Shown here: positions 54,201-62,574 of the stretch, in pieces
How positions within the stretch are numbered: position 1 is the stretch's first letter
Layout of the letters: each line of letters opens with the position of its first letter
NCBI GenBank assembly: GCA_934632155.1
Contig: CAKTXZ010000010.1
Coordinates: forward strand, 1-64,000
From: an uncultured Clostridia bacterium
Lineage (GTDB): Bacteria > Bacillota > Clostridia > Christensenellales > Aristaeellaceae
DNA length: 64,000 nt
Direction: 5' to 3'
Translations under genes and position numbers: made by a program
The notes under the pieces: model-generated
Database searches by the model: none
What the model saw: the letters and a program-made list of their open reading frames with translations, nothing else
Told to the model about the DNA's origin: nothing

Positions 54201-55549
54201 GCGGGCGTTTTGCGCAGGTTGACCTTGTCCAGCTTGAGCTTGATAAAGCCGATCGCCGCGCCGGGCAACGCGGATCCGCCGGGATCGCCGCCGGCAGGGG
54301 CGGCAGCGGCCGCGCCGTTTTTGGTGCAGTAGACATAGAAGCCGCTGTTGATCGTGCCCGTTTTGCCGTTATAGGAAACGGTCACGCGGCCGTTGGCTAC
54401 GCTGCTGTAGGGCAGCACCATATTGAAGGGCAGCAGGTTATCGGCCTCGCCCTCGCCGTCGACAAAGAGCTTGACGTTGTTTTCAACCGTTTTCACATAG
54501 CCCTTCGCGCCGCCGACCTTCGTTTGGGTGTTGTCGGGCGCGGGCGTGGTAACCGGCACGCGGGAGCTGTTGGTCAGGGCGAAATAATCGGAAGGAATGT
54601 AGCCGAATACGCCGTTGAAATACACGCGCGCGTAGTCGACGACGGTATAATCGTAATAGGCGTAGTAGGTCAGCATAGTGCCCTGCGTTACCTTGGTTTC
54701 CGTCGCGAGCTTGGAGGAGCCGGGCGCTTCATAGACGGGCGCCTGATCCCGGATGGTGACCAGATAGCCGACGCCCTCGCCGGTATGATAGTATGCGTCG
54801 GGCTGCGGTGTGGCGGTGGGGATCTGCGTGGGCGCGCCGGGCTGCGCGGTGGGGGAGCCGGGCTGCGGCGTGGCGGGGGAATCGCCCAGCTTCACGTAGC
54901 AGTCCGAACGGATATAGCCCATTTGCCCCTTATAAATGACCTGCACCCAGTTGTACTTCTGGTAGTTGAGCACCTCGCTGTAATAGGGCAGCACTTCGCC
55001 CTTGGGCAGCTTGTCCGCTTCTTTTTCGGTGAGCACCTTGCCCGCGGGGGTCAGGCGCATGTTCACCTTGTCCAGCGTAAGCTGCACAAAGCCGATCGCC
55101 GTTCCGGGAAGCGCGGGCGTCGGCGTGGGCGTAACGGCGGGCGCGGCGGTGGGGGAGCCGCCGCTCTGGCCGGGCATGATGCTGGGCGAGCCGGCGGCCA
55201 GCCACGCGGCCTGCTCGTCGGCCGTCATGAGCTGGACAAAGCTGGCCATCACGTAGCCCGTGACAGCCTGACTGCTCTGCGTGGTGGGGCAGGAAACCCT
55301 GCACCACTTGGTGCCGCTTTTGGTTTCTTCGCCCAGCACCTCAACGACCCAAAACTCCGGCAAACGGTCGATGGGGTAGTTTGTGTTGTCGTTCTGGTTA
55401 GGCGCTTTCCGGAAATTCACGACGCGGTTGACCGTCGTGTTCCGAATCACCAGATAGCCGTACCGGCTTTCCGCCACGGCTGTTGTCCCAAGCGGCAGCA
55501 GCGTGCAGAGCATCGCCAGCATGAGCGCCATGGATAGTACCCGTTTCAT
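51251..55549 (-). CDS. Secreted 1432-residue multi-SH3 peptidoglycan-binding protein with unknown C-terminal domain
   Basis: After a signal peptide (MALMLAMLCTLLPLG, cut near residue 26) I count 12 SH3-like modules of about 65-80 residues. Each has VNxRxxP near its start and a final GYxRSDCY- or GYLHGDF-type strand, joined by Pro/Thr-rich linkers (ATPTPNPGS and similar). A peptidoglycan-binding domain follows (LSLNDTGDDVTALQNKL, AVLAFQKSYGLAQDGIAG). The last 170 residues form a domain with NHADCEPLT, RRPLWVTIG, ASMYGIPHNYEG and FCVHFVNSRTH, whose conserved His/Asp/Cys could bind metal. Start at 55549 has AAGGAAAC upstream. It probably attaches to the cell wall. Function is unknown. Confidence 0.88.
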   Translation of the reverse strand: MKRVLSMALMLAMLCTLLPLGTTAVAESRYGYLVIRNTTVNRVVNFRKAPNQNDNTNYPIDRLPEFWVVEVLGEETKSGTKWCRVSCPTTQSSQAVTGYVMASFVQLMTADEQAAWLAAGSPSIMPGQSGGSPTAAPAVTPTPTPALPGTAIGFVQLTLDKVNMRLTPAGKVLTEKEADKLPKGEVLPYYSEVLNYQKYNWVQVIYKGQMGYIRSDCYVKLGDSPATPQPGSPTAQPGAPTQIPTATPQPDAYYHTGEGVGYLVTIRDQAPVYEAPGSSKLATETKVTQGTMLTYYAYYDYTVVDYARVYFNGVFGYIPSDYFALTNSSRVPVTTPAPDNTQTKVGGAKGYVKTVENNVKLFVDGEGEADNLLPFNMVLPYSSVANGRVTVSYNGKTGTINSGFYVYCTKNGAAAAAPAGGDPGGSALPGAAIGFIKLKLDKVNLRKTPAGAILTEKEKDKLPIGEKLEYYELKTNVQKYDWALVSYNGMVGYVRSDCYYYCDKDGNPITAPSQTPTTAPSGAPTAGPTGETTFPDGTYGKTNMDSVMFRKTMSVNGDYWARLPYNWTVEVLSAEYKGSTLWYKVRGGTPSNPTHTYLGYIHSGYLTIIGLTPTAAPSPTDSAYAVVTINGINLRRTAGGDAITALRSNTVVNVITRPAGTSANDWFFVEINGDYGYLPATSLRILTKDELDNFTLPPAPAPTVTPSPTPAYTGTGYVKLILDKVNIRRTPGGTVLTPRESDKLPIGLVLAYTEGPVTNGRYQWVKITHKGMTGYVRSDCYVMCDASGNTSVATPTPNPGSTPAPAGNYVRLIKGGVNVRSAPWGTSYGQLPKGTILPYTNTVRTTGGEVWYQVYVASMNVSGYVLGSLVEECDASGNKPLPTAIPTLDPFATSTPGGMITGYVATSVSSVWLRSSPNVNAGTAGKVAKKGTVLPMTGPAISYGVYTWYPVQLNDGTRGYLRGDCVFQLADWQLAYYNTYGVCPTPTPGPATPKPGNSSFIITTGDKLWVRASASKQADVLGQLSLGTVIQFTRRVTAGKVDWYQVNYNGNYGYLHGDFVRVMTNAEYYEWQNKNATPAPTVTAMPDPSTFSNLALTTIDRVKIRQSGSMNGRELTLVYTAGTKLTYLGNYIAPVAGSADSYWWFNVRYGSVSGWMRGDCVRILTQEEKALYDKTGNPDAPREATYRTLSLNDTGDDVTALQNKLVEKGMLISGAYTAGLYDTATRNAVLAFQKSYGLAQDGIAGEKTQHALFGTVPEGTYSGGTVTPVLYPVEKIDWYTGGIQSIWSVGAVGVVTDVYTGISFRAQRLYGDNHADCEPLTTADTAAICRIYGVSNAQEISDREQALQSWRRRPLWVTIGTRTFCASMYGIPHNYEGDRIPDNNYNGQFCVHFVNSRTHSTNRVDERASYNGYFSHQDAIQYAYSHSQSGTK

Positions 55550-55665
55550 TGTCCCGGTTTCCTTCATAAAGCAGACACACCCCATCCAAGCATTTTTGTG
55601 CCGTTGACGCGGCAGCGCCGCGCCGAATCCCAGATAAGAAAGAAAGTATCTATTTCTTCACATGC

Positions 55666-55694
55666 ATTGTATTACATTTTTGTTACGGGGTCAA
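55666..55694 (-). promoter_or_regulatory. Sigma-A promoter of the SH3 protein gene
   Basis: On the minus strand TTGACC (55689-55694) and TACAAT (55666-55671) have a 17-bp spacer. Confidence 0.75.
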
Positions 55695-55758
55695 GGGCTT
55701 TTCGAGCGAAACGCATTATTTTTACATCGTTTGACGGTTTCTGTCGGGCTTTCCTTGC

Positions 55759-55787
55759 TTTACGAAGCGAGGAAAATATGCTATACT
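55759..55787 (+). promoter_or_regulatory. Promoter of the pyrimidine nucleoside phosphorylase gene
   Basis: TTTACG (55759-55764) and an extended -10, TGC-TATACT (55782-55787), have a 17-bp spacer, 35 bases upstream of the start. Confidence 0.7.
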
Positions 55788-55821
55788 ACAATTGGATTAT
55801 CATAAAGGCAGGTTTTTGCGC

Positions 55822-57150
55822 ATGGATTTTCTTTCTATTATAGAAGATAAGAAGCGCGGCAGAGCGTTGACCAAGGAACAAATTGCCTGCTTTGCCGCGG
55901 GCGCGGCGGACATGAGCGTCCCGGATTATCAGCTGGCGGCGCTGCTGATGGCGATACGCCTCAACGGCATGGACGCGCGGGAGACGGCGGAATTGACCAT
56001 GGCGATGGCGCGCTCGGGCGACATGCTGACCCCGGACGTGGGCGGCGTGCCGGTGGACAAGCATTCCACCGGCGGCGTGGGCGACACCACGACGCTGGTG
56101 CTGGCGCCGCTGGTGGCGGCGTGCGGCGGCAAGGTGCTCAAGATGAGCGGCCGCGGGCTGGGACACACGGGCGGCACGCTGGATAAGCTGGAAAGCATTC
56201 CCGGTATGCGCGTGGAGATTCCGGAGGATCAGTTTGTCGATATCGTGCGCCGCGTCGGCTGTGCGGTGGTGGGGCAGACGGGCGAATTGGCGCCGGCGGA
56301 TAAGCGGCTCTACGCGCTGCGCGACGTGACGGCCACGGTGGATTCGGTTCCGCTGATCGCCTCGAGCATTTTGAGCAAGAAATTCGCCTCGGGCGCGAAG
56401 GCTATCGTGCTGGATGTGAAGACGGGCACGGGCGCGCTGATGCCGACGCTGGAGGATTCCATCGCGCTGGCGCAGGCGATGGTCGATATCGGCCGTGAGG
56501 CCGGGCGCGGCGTGATCGCCGTGGTGTCGGGCATGGACGAGCCGTTGGGCTCGCATGTGGGCAACGCGCTGGAAGTGAAAGAGGCGATTGACGTGCTGGC
56601 CGGGCGCGCGCGGGGGCCGCTGTTGGAAATGGCGCTGTTTCTGGGCGGGCAGATGCTCATGGCCTCCGGGCTGGCCAAGGACGCGGCTGCGGCACGGCGT
56701 ATGCTGGAGGGCGCGCTTGCCTCGGGCGCGGGGCTGGAGAAGCTGCGGGAAATGATCGTTGCGCAGGGCGGCGACGGCGGCGTTTGCGACGATACGGGGC
56801 TTTTGCCCAAGGCGCCGTGCATTACGCCCGTGCGCGCCCGGAGGGACGGCTATCTTTCCCATGTGAACGGAACGGCGTTGGGGCTTGCCGCGCAGCAGAT
56901 GGGCGCGGGACGGCTGCGCAAGGAGGATATCATCGACCCGGCGGTCGGCTTTGTAATGGAAAAGCGTATTGGCGATTTTGTCGCGGCCGGCGACGCGATT
57001 TGCACCCTGCACGCGCGCAGCATGGAAAGCGCGCGCGCGACGGAGGAAAAGATCCTCGCTGCGTTGGAATTTTCGCCCGATCCCGTACCGCCCGCCACAC
57101 TGCTGTACGCGCTGGTCACGCCTGAGGGCGTTTCCCGGATAGAAGCGTAA
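55822..57150 (+). CDS. pdp: Pyrimidine-nucleoside phosphorylase
   Basis: The 442-residue enzyme cleaves thymidine, deoxyuridine and uridine with phosphate to base and (deoxy)ribose-1-phosphate. The N-terminal domain has QIACFAAGAADMSVPDYQ and LTMAMARSGDML. The phosphate-binding DKHSTGGVGDTTTLVLAPL and the family signature SGRGLGHTGGTLDKLESI follow, then SSILSKKFASGAKAIVLDVK. The C-terminal lid domain ends PDPVPPATLLYALVTPEG. Length matches the family (about 433-445). ATG at 55822 gives the expected N-terminus, but its ribosome binding site is weak. The next gene starts 29 bases later. Confidence 0.95.
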   Translation: MDFLSIIEDKKRGRALTKEQIACFAAGAADMSVPDYQLAALLMAIRLNGMDARETAELTMAMARSGDMLTPDVGGVPVDKHSTGGVGDTTTLVLAPLVAACGGKVLKMSGRGLGHTGGTLDKLESIPGMRVEIPEDQFVDIVRRVGCAVVGQTGELAPADKRLYALRDVTATVDSVPLIASSILSKKFASGAKAIVLDVKTGTGALMPTLEDSIALAQAMVDIGREAGRGVIAVVSGMDEPLGSHVGNALEVKEAIDVLAGRARGPLLEMALFLGGQMLMASGLAKDAAAARRMLEGALASGAGLEKLREMIVAQGGDGGVCDDTGLLPKAPCITPVRARRDGYLSHVNGTALGLAAQQMGAGRLRKEDIIDPAVGFVMEKRIGDFVAAGDAICTLHARSMESARATEEKILAALEFSPDPVPPATLLYALVTPEGVSRIEA

Positions 57151-57179
57151 TCATCAAGGGAGCAAAAGGAGATACGAAA

Positions 57180-58343
57180 ATGAAAAAATTGATTGCAACG
57201 CTGCTTGTGCTGTGCATGCTCGTTCCTTCCTTCGCATCGGCCGAGGTTATCCGTGAGGAAAGCCCGACGCTGACATACGAAGAGCTGGAAAATTATGTGG
57301 ACACGCTGGTGGACACGGCGCTCAAGAGCGGCGAAACCGACGCGACCTTGGCCAACGACGCCTACGTCGTGCAGGCCGCCGACGTTTCCCTGACCATTGC
57401 GGATGAGAAGCTGAGCCGGGACACCGCCGTGCTGGCGGCGGAGCTTGGCCAGACGCAGGCCTGCCCCCGCGGGCTGAAGCTGGGCGATTCGCTGGAGGAG
57501 CTGATGCTGGCCTACCCCAACGACAACGCCGACCTGCTGGGCACCTATTATGAAGCCGTGCTGTACATCGACGGCGAAAAGCCCGAGGCGACGGCGGGCT
57601 TCGTGCTGCGCGACGGCCAGCGCGTGACGCAGGTGAACCATACCGTTTATCATTGGACGGCGGACGGCGTGACGGTTTGCGGCGTGCGGTATGCGCTGGA
57701 TCAGGGCTACATCACCGATATTACGGTCTACGGCCTGAACACGACGGAGGATGAGGCGCAGGCGCAGGACAGCCTTCAGGCGCTGTCCGACGCGCAGGAG
57801 ACGCACGAATATTTCGCCTATCCCAGCGACGCCAACGGCGGCATGGCGCCCTTTGGCCGCGAGGATTTTACCGTCGGCGGGCTGGATTTTGTCGACCTGA
57901 CGCCCGAGACGGCGGTTTCCGCGTTCGGGCAGGCCGCGGTGGACGAATGGACGAAGGATCAGGCCGTGGGCTTCCTGCGGCTGATGCAGTGGGACGCGGT
58001 TTCCGCCGTTTTCCTCTATGACGCGAACAAAAGCTTCCTGCGTGTGGATACGCTGACGGTTTCGGGCGATGCGGTGGAATGCGCGCGCGGCGTGCGCGTG
58101 GGCGACATGATGGATCAGGTGATGCACCGCTTCTGCTTCAATCAGGGCACGACGACCGAAACGGCCGTTACGCTCTATGGCGACGGCGTGAATGCGCCCT
58201 ACGGCGTGGTGGCCTACAGCGAAACCACCGCGACCATCACCTACGCCGCGGCGATCGACGACGATTTGCTCGGCCTGTGGTACCTGACCTTCGCCAACGA
58301 GGGCGAATTGCAGACCATGCGCCTGACGCTGCTGGCCCAATAA
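57180..58343 (+). CDS. Secreted protein of unknown function
   Basis: The 387-residue protein has a signal peptide (LIATLLVLCMLVPSFASAEV, cut near residue 21). The mature part is acidic and contains two related segments, GLKLGDSLEELMLAYPNDNA (about 98) and GVRVGDMMDQVMHRFCFNQG (about 305). Each has the G..vGDs.eevm pattern often seen in clostridial surface proteins. Repeated VTQVNH/VYHW and TITYAAAIDD strands suggest beta structure. I recognise no named family. AAAGGAG precedes ATG. It is 30 bases before the repeat-rich membrane protein and may be its partner. Confidence 0.65.
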   Translation: MKKLIATLLVLCMLVPSFASAEVIREESPTLTYEELENYVDTLVDTALKSGETDATLANDAYVVQAADVSLTIADEKLSRDTAVLAAELGQTQACPRGLKLGDSLEELMLAYPNDNADLLGTYYEAVLYIDGEKPEATAGFVLRDGQRVTQVNHTVYHWTADGVTVCGVRYALDQGYITDITVYGLNTTEDEAQAQDSLQALSDAQETHEYFAYPSDANGGMAPFGREDFTVGGLDFVDLTPETAVSAFGQAAVDEWTKDQAVGFLRLMQWDAVSAVFLYDANKSFLRVDTLTVSGDAVECARGVRVGDMMDQVMHRFCFNQGTTTETAVTLYGDGVNAPYGVVAYSETTATITYAAAIDDDLLGLWYLTFANEGELQTMRLTLLAQ

Positions 58344-58373
58344 ACGAAAAGCCATCGCAAAGGGGGCTGCCCC

Positions 58374-61199
58374 ATGAAAATCGATCTGACCTGCCCGGTG
58401 GAAATGTGGCATTGCAAAATGCCCACCGCCGAATATCCCGCCCTGACGATGCAGGTGTATAACCTGTCGGATAAGAACGCGACCAGCCTTCAGGTCTGCG
58501 TGCTTTGCTATGATGAAACGGGCGAGCAATACGCCCGCCATGTAGAGCGCGTTCAGGGGCTGGACGCGCCCGCGCGCCATGCCTTTGAAACGGCGGTGGC
58601 GGTCGAGGAGGGCGTGACGGCGCAGGATCTGGAGGTGCTGATCGAGAAGGTATGGTTCGAGGACGGCACGGTCTGGCGGCGCGGCGCCGTGCCGCCGGCC
58701 GAGTTTACGCCCTCGCCTCAGCTCAGCGGCGCGCAGCTGAGCGTTCTTCAGGAGCTGGCCGGGCGCGACGCGGCGTGCTTTCCATCCGATCAGGGCGACG
58801 TGTGGGTCTGCGTATGCGGCCGCGCCAACGCCGCCAAGGAGGAGGAATGCCGCCGCTGCCGCCGCCGGAAGCATGATGTGTTCACACAGCTGAATCAGGC
58901 CGTGATTGAAAAGACGATTTTTCAGCGCCAAAGCGCGCTGGAGGAAAAGCAGCGCCGGGAGCGCGAGGAGGCGCGGCGCATTGCGCAGGAAAAGGAACGC
59001 GCGCTCAAAAAACGCCGCCGCCGCCGCAGAATCATCGTGCGCAGCGTTGTTTCCGTTACGCTCGCCGCCGCACTGGCCTACGGCGTGTATTTTCACGGCA
59101 TTCCCTACTACCGCTACTATCAGGCGGAGCATACGCTGGACAACAGCCAATACGACGCGGCGAAGGAGCAGTTTCTCGCGCTGGGCGACTACCGCGACAG
59201 CGCGGACATGGCGCTCGAATGCGATTATCGCGCGGCTGCGGCTGCGCTCAGCGGCGGCACGTATACGTCCCTTCGCGCGGCGCAGCAGGGCTTTGACGCG
59301 CTGGGCGATTACCGCGACAGCGCGCAGCGCGCGCAGGAGGCGCGCTATGTGACCGCCGAAAAGCTTCTGGCCGCCGGCGAATACGCGCAGGCCATTTCCT
59401 ATTATGAAGCGATTCCCGCCTACGCCGACGCGCGCGTTCGGCGCAATCAGGCCGAATACGAATGGGCCGGCAGCCTGATGGCGGCGGGCGATTATGCCGC
59501 TGCGCGGGAGAAATTCCTTTCGCTGGGCGATTATCAGAACGCCGCCGCGGACGCGCAGGAGTGCTGGTATCAGGCGGCGGCGCGCGCCATGACGGCGGGC
59601 GATCCCGTCGCCGCGATCGACTATTACAGGCAGCTGGACGATTACCGCGACGCGCCGCTGCAGCTGCAGGCGGCGTATTACGCCGCGGGCGAGGATTGCT
59701 ACGAAGCCGAGGATTACGACGAGGCGGCGGAATATTTCCTTCAGGCGGGCGATTATTCCGACGCGTACCGCCGCGCGACGGGCTGCCTGTACGCGCCCGC
59801 TGTACGCGCGATGGAGCAGGGCGACTACGCCGCCGCCGCGCAGATGTTTGAAAAGATTCCCGGCTATCAGGACGCGAAGGCGCTTTGGACCGAATGCGTC
59901 TATCAGCAGGGCATGATGAAGCTGCGGGACGGCGATTACGAGGCCGCCGCCGCGCTGTTTGAACAGACGCCCGAGCTGCAAAAGGCGCAGGAGGCGCGCA
60001 GGGAATGCGTCTATCGCCCTGCGATGGCCGCGCTGTCGGAGGGCGACGCCGATAAGGCGCTTGAATTGCTCGCCGCCATTCCGGGCTATCAGGACGTGGA
60101 CGATATCGTGAACCGCCTGACCTATGAAAAGGCGATCGACTGCCTGAACCGGCGCGATTATGAAAGCGCCGTTCCCCTGCTGGAAAAGCTGGGCGATTAC
60201 CGCGACAGCGCCGACGCGCTGCTCAGCGCCCGATACGGCGCGGCCATCGCGCGGGCGGAGGCCGGCGAATATCAGCGGGCGATCGACGAATTCACGCGGC
60301 TGAACGGCTACATGAACAGCGCCGAATACATCCGCCGGGCGCGCTATCAGCTGGCCAAGGAGCAGCTTGACGCGGGCGATTACGAAGCCGCCGCCGCGCA
60401 GCTTTCGCAAATCGGCGATTATGAGGACGCCGCCTTGCTGCGCGAGCAATGCGTGTATGCGCAGGCAGAGGCGCAGGAAAAGGCGGAGCGCTATGACGAG
60501 GCCATCGCGCTCTTTGCGCAGATTCCCGGCTATCAGGACGCCAAAACGCGCGGGCAGGAGATTGCCTACCGGCTGGCCGAGCAGGCGCTGGCGCAGGACG
60601 ATCTGTCCGCGGCCTCCGCCTATTTCATCAAGGCGGGCGACTATCTGGACGCGAAGACGCGCGCGGACGAAAGCGCCGACCGTTCCTACGCCGTCGCCTA
60701 TGCCGCCGCGCGGGACGCCATGGCGAGCAAGGATTATCACGCCGTTCTGGAGGCGCTGACGCCGCTGGATCCGCTCAACCAGACGTATCTTGCAAAAAAA
60801 TACAGCGATATGCCCGCGCTCTACCGCGAGGCGTGCTATCAGTACGCTAACGACCTTTACGCCCAGAAGCGCCCCTTCGAGGCGCTGACGTATTACCGCC
60901 TGATTCCTGATTACGCCGACGTAGCGGATAAAAAGCTGACGCGCACGGTGTATCGCGTGATCGGCAAATGGACGTCCGAAAAGGGCGTGAGTATGGAATT
61001 CCGCGACGACGGCACATGCCTGATCGACGGACGCGAGGCCTATTATAACTGCCCCAACATGTATGCCATGGATACCGGCGACCGGCCGGACGAATTGAGC
61101 TATACCTTTAATATCCTCAACAGCAGCCGGAACGTGCTGAACCTGAAGCATGAGAAAAAGAACGTCATTTACCGCATGACGCGCGCGGAAGAGGAATAG
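58374..61199 (+). CDS. Zinc-ribbon membrane protein with about 14 TPR-like 37-residue repeats
   Basis: The 941-residue protein has a cytoplasmic N-terminal domain (1-135), a zinc-ribbon with Cys146, Cys148, Cys159 and Cys162 (CVCGRAN ... CRRC), a charged helix (175-218) and one membrane helix (about 221-241). About 14 units of about 37 residues follow (about 247-790). Each has a GDYxxAxxxF helix pair and a hallmark GDYRDSAD- or GYQDAK-type turn, ending in Tyr. The C-terminal 100 residues (KWTSEKGVSMEFRDDGTCLI) look like a small beta domain. The repeats would lie outside the cell. Function is unknown. Confidence 0.8.
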   Translation: MKIDLTCPVEMWHCKMPTAEYPALTMQVYNLSDKNATSLQVCVLCYDETGEQYARHVERVQGLDAPARHAFETAVAVEEGVTAQDLEVLIEKVWFEDGTVWRRGAVPPAEFTPSPQLSGAQLSVLQELAGRDAACFPSDQGDVWVCVCGRANAAKEEECRRCRRRKHDVFTQLNQAVIEKTIFQRQSALEEKQRREREEARRIAQEKERALKKRRRRRRIIVRSVVSVTLAAALAYGVYFHGIPYYRYYQAEHTLDNSQYDAAKEQFLALGDYRDSADMALECDYRAAAAALSGGTYTSLRAAQQGFDALGDYRDSAQRAQEARYVTAEKLLAAGEYAQAISYYEAIPAYADARVRRNQAEYEWAGSLMAAGDYAAAREKFLSLGDYQNAAADAQECWYQAAARAMTAGDPVAAIDYYRQLDDYRDAPLQLQAAYYAAGEDCYEAEDYDEAAEYFLQAGDYSDAYRRATGCLYAPAVRAMEQGDYAAAAQMFEKIPGYQDAKALWTECVYQQGMMKLRDGDYEAAAALFEQTPELQKAQEARRECVYRPAMAALSEGDADKALELLAAIPGYQDVDDIVNRLTYEKAIDCLNRRDYESAVPLLEKLGDYRDSADALLSARYGAAIARAEAGEYQRAIDEFTRLNGYMNSAEYIRRARYQLAKEQLDAGDYEAAAAQLSQIGDYEDAALLREQCVYAQAEAQEKAERYDEAIALFAQIPGYQDAKTRGQEIAYRLAEQALAQDDLSAASAYFIKAGDYLDAKTRADESADRSYAVAYAAARDAMASKDYHAVLEALTPLDPLNQTYLAKKYSDMPALYREACYQYANDLYAQKRPFEALTYYRLIPDYADVADKKLTRTVYRVIGKWTSEKGVSMEFRDDGTCLIDGREAYYNCPNMYAMDTGDRPDELSYTFNILNSSRNVLNLKHEKKNVIYRMTRAEEE

Positions 61200-61205
61200 G
61201 GATTC

Positions 61206-62393
61206 ATGGAAAAGCTGTATGCGCATTTTGCGCCCTATCGCGCCGCGCCGGACGATCAGCATCTGGACGTGCTGGACGGCGTGCGCGCGATTTGCGTGCT
61301 GCTGGTGGGGTGGTATCACATTTGGCAGCAGGGCTGGCTCTCGCCGACGCTTCGCATCGGCAATCGGCTGCTGAGTCTGGATTTCCTGCTGCGCTCGGGC
61401 TACATTTGGGTGGACGGGCTGCTGCTCCTTTCCGGCTTTGTTCTGTATCTGCCCTACGCGCGGCAGAAAAGCGCGCCGAGTATTTCGGCGTTTTACAGGC
61501 GGCGGCTGGTTCGCATCCTGCCGTCCTATCTGCTGTGTATCGGCGTGCTGTTTGCTTTGGCGCTCATTCGCGGGGATTATGCGTCGCCCAAGGCCGCCGC
61601 GCTGGATCTTGCGGCGCACCTGACCTTTACGCATACGCTGTTCCCCTTCAGCTATCACGCCACGCCGCTCAACGGCGCGCTGTGGACGCTGGGCGTGGAG
61701 ATGCAGTTCTATTGGCTGTTTCCGCTGCTGGCGCGGCTGTTTCGGCGTTGGCCGCGGCTTACCTACGCCGCCATGACGGCCGCCGCCTTCGCCTTTCGCG
61801 CCTATGCCGCCGCCCGCCCGGACAGCAGCATGTATTTTAACCAGCTTCCCGCTTTTCTGGATGTATATGCCGCCGGCTTTGCGGGCGCGGCGGCGTTTTG
61901 CGCGCTGCGCGGCAGGCTGGAAAAGCCCGACCGGAGAATCGCCCTGTTTTTTACGGTGGTTTTCGTGGTGTGCGTGCTGCAGCTGATTCGCATGTGTGAG
62001 GCGCAGGCGGGGATTTCGGGCTATGAGAGCATTCGCCGCGGGCAGATGAACCAGCGCTTTCTTTTCTCCGCCGTGCTGTGCTGCGCGATGGTCAGCGCCG
62101 CGTTTTCGCTGCCGCTGCTGCGGTATTTGCTGGGCAACCCGCTGATGCGCTTTTTCTCGACGATCTCCTTCCAATTTTATATTTACCATCAGCTTTTCGC
62201 CGTGCAGCTAAAAAAATGGCGTTTCCCGCCCAGCGCTTCGCAGGAGCCGTGGCGCGCGGGCGATTACGGCTGGCAGGTGCGCTACACGCTGCTGGCCTTT
62301 CTGGGCGCCGCCGTGATCGCGGCGCTGATTACCTTTCTCTTTGAGCGGCCTCTTGCCCGGCGGCTGTCCGCCCGGCGCGGCCGAAAAAAATAG
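61206..62393 (+). CDS. Acyltransferase family 3 membrane protein, OafA-like
   Basis: The 395-residue protein has about ten membrane helices. Its N-terminal LDGVRAICVLLVGWYHIWQQ carries the conserved Arg and His of acyltransferase-3 enzymes, and ALWTLGVEMQFYWLFPLLAR is the typical helix further on. Such enzymes O-acetylate cell-wall sugars, exopolysaccharides or antibiotics. It starts 6 bases after the repeat protein, so the three genes 57180-62393 are likely one transcript. Surface-glycan modification is the natural guess, and the acceptor is unknown. Confidence 0.92.
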   Translation: MEKLYAHFAPYRAAPDDQHLDVLDGVRAICVLLVGWYHIWQQGWLSPTLRIGNRLLSLDFLLRSGYIWVDGLLLLSGFVLYLPYARQKSAPSISAFYRRRLVRILPSYLLCIGVLFALALIRGDYASPKAAALDLAAHLTFTHTLFPFSYHATPLNGALWTLGVEMQFYWLFPLLARLFRRWPRLTYAAMTAAAFAFRAYAAARPDSSMYFNQLPAFLDVYAAGFAGAAAFCALRGRLEKPDRRIALFFTVVFVVCVLQLIRMCEAQAGISGYESIRRGQMNQRFLFSAVLCCAMVSAAFSLPLLRYLLGNPLMRFFSTISFQFYIYHQLFAVQLKKWRFPPSASQEPWRAGDYGWQVRYTLLAFLGAAVIAALITFLFERPLARRLSARRGRKK

Positions 62394-62574
62394 CGCATGC
62401 TTTCCATTCGCTCAGGCGTATTCTCGGCAGCTTTGCCTGCGCTTGAGCGTTCTTACCCTCTGATGGGCCGCCGGTAAACCGGAGGCTTGCATAGCAGGCA
62501 GAGCCGCCCAAGGGCGCGGCGGGCGCATGGCGGAAGCATACGCAGACAAACGAAAGCAGAACGGAGGCGTTTCC

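Noticed and set aside
51272..55537. A 1421-codon open frame on the plus strand opposite the SH3 protein
   Set aside because: It is the mirror of a G+C-rich repetitive gene on the minus strand that has a signal peptide, repeats and recognisable domains. The plus-strand reading has no ribosome binding site or family features.
56850..62189. A 1779-codon open frame on the minus strand across the phosphorylase, unknown and repeat-protein genes
   Set aside because: It spans several well-supported plus-strand genes and is rich in Arg, His and Gln, as expected for an antisense shadow.
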